NCBI GenBank assembly: GCA_947462335.1
Contig: OX381705.1
Coordinates: forward strand, 44,902,175 to 44,966,174
Direction: 5' to 3'
Length of the DNA stretch: 64,000 nucleotides
Source of the DNA: Harmothoe impar
Taxonomy: Eukaryota > Annelida > Polychaeta > Phyllodocida > Polynoidae
Shown: in pieces, positions 53,790 to 61,640 of the stretch
Numbering within the stretch: the stretch's first letter is position 1
Layout: the number at the start of each line of letters is the position of its first letter
Program-made: the position numbers and the translations under genes
Notes under the pieces: generated by a model
Seen by the model: the letters and a program-made list of their open reading frames with translations, nothing else
Database searches by the model: none
Told to the model about the DNA's origin: nothing

Positions 53790-54548
53790 ATGTACAGCAC
53801 CGAGCTAATTTTCTCGGACGATATACTTCGAACAATAAACAATATGATACGGTGGGATTGGAAAAAACTCGGAATATATCTCGAAATCCCTTATGCCGAA
53901 ATGAAAAGCATGGTAAAAGTGAAGGGAGTAGATGAAATGGCGAGAGAAATGCTTCAGCACTGGTGGAAAAATGCTAGAAAAGAAACCCGATGGAAAGAAT
54001 TACATATCGCTTTCCTTCAGTATAACAGAGGTGATCTGATACAACAAACCCGCGAATTTTTTTTGCAACATAAAATACAATGTGATGCACCAGATGAAAA
54101 AATAATACAAAAATACTTTGTGATGATAGGAGATAAGATTCCTACAATATGGAAAAACATTGCATCTTGCCTGTATGTTTCGCAAAACCAAATTGATATA
54201 ATATCATATCAGCCCGAACAAGATCTATCTGAACATGCATATAAAATAATGAAAATTTGGCAGAGCAAAAAGGAAAGTGCTTCATATCAACTACTGCATG
54301 CATTGGCAGAGATAGACAGAATGGATGTCCTGAGAGTCGTGCTACAACAAATTAACAAAGACCACGAAGAAAAAGGAAGAAAAGAGAAAGCAGAAGAAGA
54401 GGCTCGCACGAAAAAAATACTAGAAGAAAAAGAGGCTCACACCAAAAAAATAGTAGAAGAAGAAAAAGAAGAAGACAAAAAGATGATAACACTTGTAGAA
54501 ACCCGTTGTTGCAAGTGCTGCGAGATACCACCACCAAACATGATATAA
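53790..54548 (+). CDS. Tandem death-domain protein (Polinton-encoded)
   Basis: 252 residues from ATG 53790. The first death-fold domain (about 5-90) has the WKKLG core (24-28), an IPYAEMKSM helix, MAREMLQHWWKNAR and a final LHIAFLQYNRGDLIQ helix, the classical six-helix order with its Trp and the closing L..AL...R.DL pattern. The second (about 103-190) repeats it: IWKNIASCLYVSQNQIDII, YKIMKIWQSK, YQLLHALAEIDRMDVLRVVL. A Glu/Lys coil and a terminal CCKCCEI follow. Death domains mediate homotypic binding in apoptotic and innate-immune complexes (FADD, MyD88, IRAK, CRADD types). There is no protease, kinase or receptor part, so a decoy adaptor is the natural hypothesis. Likely acquired from an animal host. 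Confidence 0.8.
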   Translation: MYSTELIFSDDILRTINNMIRWDWKKLGIYLEIPYAEMKSMVKVKGVDEMAREMLQHWWKNARKETRWKELHIAFLQYNRGDLIQQTREFFLQHKIQCDAPDEKIIQKYFVMIGDKIPTIWKNIASCLYVSQNQIDIISYQPEQDLSEHAYKIMKIWQSKKESASYQLLHALAEIDRMDVLRVVLQQINKDHEEKGRKEKAEEEARTKKILEEKEAHTKKIVEEEKEEDKKMITLVETRCCKCCEIPPPNMI

Positions 54549-54900
54549 TGTTATGATATACCTACTGTATAACATGCTATGGCAATATCAATGTATACAA
54601 TATAATAACATACTATATTGAAATCAAATGTGATTTATAGGAAATAAAAAAATAAATAAGATGAAGTGTTCTGTTCTGTTTCATAGCACAAACTGCATTG
54701 TGATAAGTGATAGAGATGACTAAACAAGAGTAACATTACATGATACATTCTACAGAAGAAAACTACATTTCTTCTGAAGATTGTAATACAGCACAGCACC
54801 AAATAATATGTGCATGTCCTCACCCAAAATGTGTTAGAACTTTACTGTGATAAGTAAAAGAGGAGTAGTCCGAAAGTGAGACAGTAACACATAAAAGGAA
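54549..54900 (+). other. 352-bp intergenic stretch before the SOCS-box gene
   Basis: AT-rich. TGTGATAAG, a variant of the TGAGATA motif, occurs at about 54699 and 54846, the latter 55 bp before the next ATG. No gene seen. Confidence 0.55.
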
Positions 54901-55737
54901 ATGGAATGTACTTGCGTTCCTGGATGCAGTAAGAACAAACATGACCCAGCATGCTATTGTATGCTACCCGAATGCTACAAGATACGGCACTACAAGGGAT
55001 GCAACTGTATACGCTGTGATCCTGGAAACAAAGATTTTTTTTCATATGAAAGAGAACGGTTATACCAAGATTGGGTAACGCCACTTTTCATGTGGACGAA
55101 AGAAGCAGGAAAAAAGGAATACCCATATACTACATCTGACTGGAAGGTTAAATTATGCATGAGAATGATGCTCTATATGTTATATGGATTGAGCGAAGAA
55201 CCCAATATGATGAGGCTACAAGATATATGGTATCAAGTGTTGTATAGAATAAAAGACAATACAATACAAATACAAGAACTGTTGAACCTGGATGAATTGG
55301 TACAATTGTTTGATCATATGAGTGGGAAAATAAATCTTTATCAAGATGGACGAGATAGAACTATAATAGTACAAGAAAAAGCAAAAGAAATATTGAAAAA
55401 ACATAAGTTAAGGGAATATAATCTATCTCTTTCTGTACTATGTCGCGATGCCATTATTTTCTATGTGGATGAAGTGAACTGGATGAAGAAAAAGAGATCT
55501 AGAGTATTGTACAAAAATGAGGATAGATCACATTTACGAGAAACAGGGAAAAAAAGCATTGATACTCTACCTATCCCATACTGCATGAAGCAGTATTTAA
55601 CAAGCGATAGAATAGAATTCAACAACCCTAATATTCCACCGCGCATATATCTCATAGTTGAATGGTTTGCAGCCGGAAAAAAAGGACAAGAAGAATGGAA
55701 TATCTTCATAGAGAAGCACTACGGAATATCTTCATGA
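54901..55737 (+). CDS. SOCS-box protein with Cys/His-rich N-terminus (predicted Elongin BC/Cullin-5 adaptor)
   Basis: 278 residues. Residues 3-39 hold a repeated CxC-x(3-4)-C-x4-H pattern (CTCVPGC...H, CYCMLPEC...H, CNCIRC), probably a zinc-binding substrate or nucleic-acid module. A helical region follows. Residues 176-185, SLSVLCRDAI, fit the BC-box (T/S/P-L-x3-C-x3-hydrophobic). Residues 220-233, I-D-T-LPIP-YCMKQYL, fit the Cullin-5 box LPxP...LK.YL of SOCS boxes. The link between the boxes is about 37 residues, longer than in cellular SOCS proteins. Such proteins recruit a ubiquitin ligase to chosen targets. From about residue 147 the gene lies inside the right TIR. The C-terminal 45 residues after the SOCS box are unassigned. 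Confidence 0.7.
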   Translation: MECTCVPGCSKNKHDPACYCMLPECYKIRHYKGCNCIRCDPGNKDFFSYERERLYQDWVTPLFMWTKEAGKKEYPYTTSDWKVKLCMRMMLYMLYGLSEEPNMMRLQDIWYQVLYRIKDNTIQIQELLNLDELVQLFDHMSGKINLYQDGRDRTIIVQEKAKEILKKHKLREYNLSLSVLCRDAIIFYVDEVNWMKKKRSRVLYKNEDRSHLRETGKKSIDTLPIPYCMKQYLTSDRIEFNNPNIPPRIYLIVEWFAAGKKGQEEWNIFIEKHYGISS

Positions 55738-56110
55738 AGAAGCAATACAAGAAATAAAGTGAACATAACAAATGTAATGTATATCAATGAAATAAATATA
55801 GTACAAATTTATTTCTGTTTTGTGACTTTATGTACCCCCTCCACTAACAAGAGTAGTAGCATGTACCCTTCAAAATTATAACATACAGAAAGAAGAATCG
55901 TAGTAGATGTCCCTCAAAGTTATAAATATTAAATCCTAGCAGATAGATGCCCGTAGTAGATAGATGCCCCTGAAACTTGTAATATGCAGTGTCCCTCAAA
56001 GTTATAATAAATAGTAACTTTTTAAAAAACTAGCAAAAAAGGTATAATTAGAGGGTATAGTATAAAACAACATATTGTTGTTTTATACTATACCCTCTAC
56101 TTATACTACT
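55339..56110 (-). repeat. Polinton right terminal inverted repeat (772 bp)
   Basis: Inverse of 27772-28542. It includes the 3' half of the SOCS-box gene, about 310 bp of AT-rich non-coding sequence and the terminal hairpin. The inner edge is sharp: homology stops at TATCAAGATGG. Confidence 0.93.
56049..56099. promoter_or_regulatory. Terminal hairpin in right TIR
   Basis: Same perfect 23-bp stem as at 27783-27833. Loop is ATATT, ending 11 bp from the element tip. Confidence 0.85.
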
Positions 56111-56116
56111 TTCATG
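56111..56116. repeat. Polinton target-site duplication, right (TTCATG)
   Basis: Exact copy of the hexamer at 27766-27771, directly after the last base of the right TIR. Confidence 0.93.
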
Positions 56117-56508
56117 AGCACATTTTAGATAAGCGATACCTCACATAGTATGGAAGAGAGAGTGTTTTTAAAAGTATGTGTTTTGGGGAGTTTTTATGCG
56201 AGGACCCGGCCAGCGCCCGCCTACTGGAATAACTACATGTGACTAAGTAGTATATGAGGAAGTGGGCTAGGAGCTGGCCTTAATTACCATATGCCAGGGG
56301 TGTGAGTAGTATATTGAACTGTCAGTTCTTATCAGGTGATCGCTCCCGTGCAGAGAGTATGTGACCGAGGAGCATATGAGGAAGTAGGCTAGGAGGAAGT
56401 TTAAGTTGCCATCTGTCGAAGATATGAGTAGTATATTGAAATGGCAGTTGTTGTCAGGTGATCACTACCATCCAGCCAGTATGTGATTGAGTAGTTGGGC
56501 TAGGAGCA

Positions 56509-56655
56509 CCCACTAAACAAAAAACGTTATACATATTTGTACAACATTTTATAACGTTATATAACGTTTCCCTAAGGCTCCTTACTATGGCATAACGTTA
56601 TACGAAGTTTTACAACGTTATTTTGACGTACAATAACGTTTTCTTGTTAGCTGGG
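56509..56655. mobile_element. CCCA...TGGG MITE, copy A
   Basis: 147 bp, CCCACTAAAC to GTTAGCTGGG, interior with many AACGTTAT palindromes. Flanked by the 2-bp duplication CA (56507-56508, 56656-56657). Same family as 56880-57028 and 59877-60009. Confidence 0.85.
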
Positions 56656-56879
56656 CAGGCCTTATTTGCAGAGTTTGAGGGATGTGATAGTATAATTATT
56701 GACCTGTCAGGGTGCCGTTTCTCCACAAAGTACGGACGCATAAACTGTTTCTGCTCGTAATTGACCCAGGGCACCCTGGGTCTTAGGGAGACGGTTTCTG
56801 CTGAAATGGAGTGGGTTTGTTGTCCAACATCAACCAGCCTGCATTTGCTTTGTTTTTCATTTAGAATAAATACAACTAC

Positions 56880-57028
56880 CCCAGTAAACAAATAACGTTA
56901 TACACCATTTTATAACGTTACATAACGTTATATGTCAACGTTTTTCTACGGCTCTTTAGTATGACATAACGTTATGTAAAGTTTAAAACGTTATTTTGAC
57001 GTAAAATAACGTTATTTTGTTAGCTGGG
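56880..57028. mobile_element. CCCAG...CTGGG MITE, copy B
   Basis: 149 bp, CCCAGTAAACAAATAACGTT to TTTTGTTAGCTGGG. Flanked by the 2-bp duplication AC (56878-56879, 57029-57030). Strongly palindromic throughout. Confidence 0.87.
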
Positions 57029-57155
57029 ACATCATGGTATGCATTGAAGTAATGGCTGCCTCCCCTTATGCAAAAACAGCGCAAAAAAAATAAATGTATA
57101 AGCCAAAAGAGCCATTCAAAAAGAGGCACTTTTTGGTGAAAACATTGATCTCTGT

Positions 57156-57330
57156 GAACTAATGCTAAAGAATAGCAGAGTAACCTTGAATCCACCCTTT
57201 AAAAGAGTCACGTTCACACAGACACCCATAGAGCTCAGTGCTTAAGGGAAGGTGAGACTGATTTGTGAGACGCTTTTGGTACCATTTCAACTCTAAAGAA
57301 AGGTCAGTGGGGACTAGGTGATCTGTAAAG
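57156..57330. repeat. Dispersed repeat, copy 2 (mate at 5106-5290)
   Basis: Matches the dynein-intron copy over about 175 bp, including CCTTGAATCCACCCTTTAAA and the AAAGGTCAGTGGGGAC block, with scattered differences. Confidence 0.75.
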
Positions 57331-57879
57331 GCGACCATAGGCTCCAAGGTATTGTAGTTTTTCGTCAAAGATAGAAATCATATTTTGAGTCAAAGTTGTG
57401 CTATTTCTCTCATCTTGTACCTCTATCTTACTTCAAATACCATCTAACTTCAAAGATCTACCGCCAAGCCGGGCAAAAACTGGGCATGTCCTGTGGTAAC
57501 ACCCTTGGTAACACATTTCAATAATACACAATAATAAGCATACTGCATGAAATCTGTTGAAAATAAAAATGTTTTTACTACACCCTAACCCCCAACTCAG
57601 GAGGGCACATAAAATGTTACAATGCCGCCCCCCCCCCTCCAAAAAAAGAATTAGCTTTTTAGTTCTCTTTCCACTCGTCAAAGATATGGTGGCGCCATTA
57701 GCAGTTCTTGTACTCCGCGAGAATTCAACAAGACAGCACGAGATGTCCACAGTGGCAGCATAAAATGAGTGCAGAGCGAAATTGTACCACCCATCTCTTC
57801 GCCGTTTATAGTCTGATCGACTCACTTTTTGATAGGGACAGAAGGCGGTACACTCCCGCAGCCTGCAACTGTCGTCCAC

Positions 57880-57950
57880 ATCTACCTGCACGCCCACACC
57901 CACCTGCTCTCCCACACCCACCTGCTCACCCACACCCACCTGCTGGCCTA
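57880..57950. repeat. 18-bp minisatellite, reverse orientation (CCCACACCCACCTGCTC)
   Basis: About four units of CCCACACCCACCTGCTCA. Reverse complement of the minisatellite at 17570-17650. Upstream 57557-57880 contains only accidental open frames. Confidence 0.75.
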
Positions 57951-58208
57951 AAATGGAATAACATACATGTATGACACATGACTTGAGGGTACCTTTTAAC
58001 AAGGAATTCATTTCTGATGCCAGAATAATGAATCAGGGCTGTGGAAAGCTCACACGCTTATTGTATTATTGTATGATTTGGCATTGTGAGTATGATTTAG
58101 TGCGATCATTTTTGGGTACCCTAGGACACATGATTTCAGGTCGAGTGTGGACAAACTACAATGTACTAGTGTGGACAGAGTAGCAATTTCACCCTATGTT
58201 AATCCTAA

Positions 58209-58525
58209 GGCCACTTAAAATTGATTATCAGCTTTGCGGACACTTTTTGGAAAGAATCTTTGCGGGAGGGAGCCATTTTTTTTAATATACTTTTTCTTGG
58301 AGGTGCGGGAGGGCCTTCTTTCTTTTTTTTGCATAAATTGATGGTCTGTACATATAAATAAGATCTAAAATGCCCTTTAAACTTCGTTTCTACCCCTATT
58401 TTCAGCTGAGAAATTGATATTTTTGCAACATGTCTTCTGATTTCTTTTAGATGCGCCCTTTTTTGGCCTTTTTTTTAAGAGGATGTGGGCGGTGTCCTCA
58501 AAGCTGATAATCATTTTAAGTGGCC
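58209..58525. mobile_element. 317-bp Harbinger-like MITE
   Basis: Ends GGCCACTTAAAATTGATTAT and the reverse complement GGCCACTTAAAATGATTAT, about 34 bp of inverted repeat with one indel and one substitution. Flanked by a 3-bp TAA duplication (58206-58208, 58526-58528), the TWA type of PIF/Harbinger elements. No ORF. Confidence 0.8.
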
Positions 58526-59053
58526 TAAGGTAGTCTTGTGATTAGGATCACATATTAGATCTTTACAAATGTGTCAATCGGGGGTTATTAGAGCCCTGGG
58601 TCACATGTGATGTTGATCACACAATCAATCTTTTCCATATTTTGCAGAGGTTCGTATTCAAATACGGACGTCCGTATTTGTATGGTTACGTACCATTCGT
58701 GATACAAGGAACAATTTTATTTATCCTTCTTATCAGCTTCACAAATTGCGGAATGTTTTGTCCGCAATTTGCGGACGTCCGTATTTTGTAAAGAAACAGC
58801 ATCCAGTTCTTATCAGCCAGTATGTGACTGCGTAGTATACGAGGAAATAGGCTAGGAGCAGGCCTTATTTGCCGTGTGCCAGGGGGTGTGAGTAACATAT
58901 TGAACTATTCTTAAGTTGCCATCTGCCCTAGTTGTGAGTAGTATATTGTAATGGCAGTTTTTATCAAGCTATATCACTACCGTCCAGCCAGTGTGTGACT
59001 TAGTAGTATATCAAGTAGTATGCTAGGAGCAGCCCTGCAAATACGGGATATGA

Positions 59054-59279
59054 GGACAAACGTTAACAGCCCAATCTTAATCTTACATCTTAAAATGTCT
59101 TAATCTAAGGCAAAAAGAAAAGAAAACACAAAGAAAACGGGGGTTGAGAGGGAAAGCCTCCAATTACATACTAGTCGACTAGCCTAATCTACAATGGACT
59201 GTGTAGTTTAAGATAGGATTAAGACTCATTTTAAGATAATCAAGACGATCGTAATTCTGTATTAAGATCGCGTTTGTCC
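59054..59279. mobile_element. GGACAAACG inverted-repeat element, copy 1
   Basis: Starts GGACAAACGTTAACAG and ends CGTTTGTCC, interior rich in CTTAATCTTA on the left and TTAAGAT on the right. Related to 60643-60959. About 226 bp, non-coding. Confidence 0.65.
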
Positions 59280-59382
59280 GCGCACCTAGTAGAGCTATCC
59301 CGGGCGTGCCTGATTTCCCATCTGCCAGAGATGTGAGTAGTATATTGAAATATCCGTTGTTATCAGGCAATCACTACTGGAA

Positions 59383-59677
59383 GGCGTTTCTCGTTTATGG
59401 AGGTGACTTAAGGACTTCCATAAGAAAGTTATGGACTCTATAAGTCAATTTATGGATTATGGACTTTCCAAAAAAAGCTATGAAAATGCATTTCTATGAT
59501 GTTATAAATCATGCCATGAGGACCATATAGGCTTGGCTTTACTTCTCTGTACAAAAACAGTGGTCTTTCTAACCTTGATTAAGATAACTAGAAGAAATAG
59601 AAAGTTATGGTTTATGGAAAAAAGTTACGGCTTATGGAAAAAAGTTATGGACTCAATAATTCCCCACGAGAAACGCC
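59383..59677. mobile_element. Foldback element with GGCGTTTCTCG ends
   Basis: GGCGTTTCTCGT at the left and ACGAGAAACGCC at the right bound about 295 bp that contains repeated AAGTTATGGACT motifs. It interrupts the 117-bp repeat. No target duplication defined. Confidence 0.55.
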
Positions 59678-59876
59678 CTCCTGGGTAGTCAGTATTTTCC
59701 TGAATAGTATATGAAGAAGTGGGCTAGGAGGAGGCCTTTTCCCATCTACAAGGAATGTGAGTACACTGAAAATCCATAGGTTGAAAGGGTTAGTCAGGAC
59801 AGACTATCCTAGGTTGGTCATGTCAGTGTTAGTCACAATGGTAAAGTTATGTTCAAAAATGACCGAGTGGTCAGTA

Positions 59877-60009
59877 CCCAGCTAACAAAAAAACATCATT
59901 TGACGTCAAAATAACATTTTAAACTTTACATAACGTTATGTCATACTAAAGAGCCTTAGAAAAGTATATAACGTTATAAAATGGTGTAAAACGTAATTTG
60001 TTTACTGGG
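59877..60009. mobile_element. CCCAG...CTGGG MITE, copy C (inverted)
   Basis: 133 bp, CCCAGCTAACAAAAAAACAT to AATTTGTTTACTGGG, opposite orientation to copy B. Flanked by the 2-bp duplication TA (59875-59876, 60010-60011). Confidence 0.87.
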
Positions 60010-60622
60010 TAGTGGCTAACCTAGGTTCATTGGTGTGTTGTATTTGTATACAACCAGTTGGTGCCACCTGTGATGACCACTCAGTGGCTCCCTCTGGAAA
60101 TTAAAAGACTAAGGTGGGTTGGTCAGTACTGACCAACCTGACCAACCTGACCATAATAACTTACCTAGGTTGGTCGTATAGGGAGCCAAAAATGACTAAG
60201 TAGATTAGGCACTAGTGACTTAGAGATTGGTCGTATAGGGAGCCTCGGAATATCAGTGTAGTATATCAAAGGGTCAATATATACATATACCTGGGTCTGT
60301 CCGCCATTGTTGGGTGTTTTAGGCTACCTTCGACCCTTTTTTGCATAGTAGATCCCGCACACAGCATAGTAGATCCTGCCCACAGGGAGAAAACAGTCAT
60401 GGTATGCAAAATACCCACAAGTATGGGTCATCTGAAGTGACCTCTGTGTGCCATCTGGTTATCTGAGCTATGAAGTGGCCATTATTTTATACATTGAGGT
60501 GACGAGGGGGTGAGGAGGTAGCCGACAGGTACGGAATGCGTGGTGGAGGGAGCAGGTATCATACACTTGTAGGTAGGACAACGCTTTGGGACAGGTAGGG
60601 TACATGCACATACAATGTACGG
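60010..60622. other. Non-coding stretch
   Basis: Short repeated phrases (ACCTAGGTTGGTC, GGTCGTATAGGGAGCC twice) but no gene or bounded element that I can support. Confidence 0.5.
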
Positions 60623-60979
60623 GATAGCTCTCCCAGGTGAGAGGACAAACGTTTAGAGCGTTATCTTAATCAGACTATTAAGATGATCTTACTTGTCTTA
60701 ACTTTTTTAGATTTATAATCTTAGACTATCTTAAAAGTATTACTATTACTATCTAGTATGTAATGGGGGGCTCTGGCCCCAACCCCTGTTTCTTTTGGGT
60801 TTTTTTCTATTTCAATCCTATCTTAAACTACCTTAATCATATCTTAAGACTTATCTTAGACTATCGTAAAAGTAATACTGCCTGATTTGAAGATACTGCC
60901 CCAGAATAGGACACTGAATTAAGATATCAAGATTAAGATAACGCTCTAAACATTTGTCCTCTCACCTGGGAGAGTTATC
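60623..60979. mobile_element. GGACAAACG inverted-repeat element, copy 2
   Basis: Terminal inverted repeats of about 50 bp beginning GATAGCTCTCCCAGGTGAGA (left) and GATAACTCTCCCAGGTGAGA (reverse complement of the right), continuing through GGACAAA(C/T)GTTTAGAGCG. About 357 bp. The core shares ends with 59054-59279. Non-coding. Confidence 0.75.
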
Positions 60980-61261
60980 TGGTATTTGCAGGGTACATTG
61001 TATGGTATACATGTAGTATGGGGAGGAATACTGGATATAGGGAAGGTAGGGTACAGGTAGCGTATAGGATGTATACATCATACATTGACCCACCCTTTAC
61101 CTGGGAGATTTTCATACTAAATATAACTCTCATACAACTTATAGCGACACAGGCCTTGCTGGGGGCTTAGGTACATGGGACAGGAGGAATGAATCGATAT
61201 TGAGATGGAACATGACTAATTGCAGACGCAGTGGCACCAGTAGTGGCAGCCTCATATATAG

Positions 61262-61626
61262 TGTAGCGTCCGCCGTAATGTGGAAGGAGACAGAACTCGT
61301 CAAGTACAGTTAAACGGGAGATTCTTTATTGCCCTGGCTCTCTCTAGCCACACCAGCTAAGTATCATCGGAGATCCTCTCTGCTTCAAGCCTCAAACCAG
61401 ACTGTCCAAACCCTCCGTCCGAACCCGCTTATATAGATTACCAACGCTTCTCCGACGCCGGGGACATTCCGTCATGGGCGCTGGCAAACTTCGCGTTGGC
61501 GGGGATTCCGCCGGCGCCACCGCTAATTAGCGGCGGACCCAGCCGTCGCCTCCCCCGCCCGGCGTTTAACCCTTAGCTTATGTACAACGTTACGCCGGGG
61601 CGGTGGAGGGGGTCTGTGAACCCACA
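61262..61626 (-). mobile_element. Probable LTR of a minus-strand LTR retrotransposon
   Basis: Read on the minus strand it starts TGTGGGTTCACAG directly after a purine tract (GGAGGGGGGGGG-type, 61627-61640). It has TATATAA at 61439-61445 and AATAAA at 61325-61330 and ends CGGACGCTACA at 61262. TG...CA ends, TATA box, polyadenylation signal about 115 bp later and an adjacent polypurine tract are the parts expected of a 3' LTR of about 365 bp. The partner LTR would lie beyond the window, so this is unconfirmed. Confidence 0.55.
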
Positions 61627-61640
61627 GCCCCCCCCCCTCC

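Larger units (their letters stand above)
27772..56110 (+). mobile_element. Complete Polinton/Maverick (adintovirus-like), 28,339 bp
   Basis: Self-synthesising dsDNA transposon or endogenous virus. Evidence seen: perfect 6-bp TTCATG duplication, 771-bp terminal inverted repeats starting AG, and the full core gene set on one strand (protein-primed PolB, integrase, packaging ATPase, protease, double-jelly-roll capsid, probable penton). All core genes are open from ATG to stop. About 7.7 kb of its left side is a 707-bp satellite, which is unusual for the group. High repeat identity, exact duplication and undamaged genes indicate recent integration and possible competence. Accessory genes include death-domain and SOCS-box proteins. 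Confidence 0.96.
56245..59780. repeat. Degenerate ~117-bp tandem repeat broken up by insertions
   Basis: The module GTGAGTAGTATATTGAA, then GGCAGTT, ATCAGGTGATCACTAC, CCAGCCAGTATGTGA and GGAAGTGGGCTAGGAG recurs at about 56245-56500, 58800-59040, 59330-59380 and 59690-59760. The intervals are filled by the MITE-like elements listed below and by other interspersed sequence. No gene. Confidence 0.7.
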
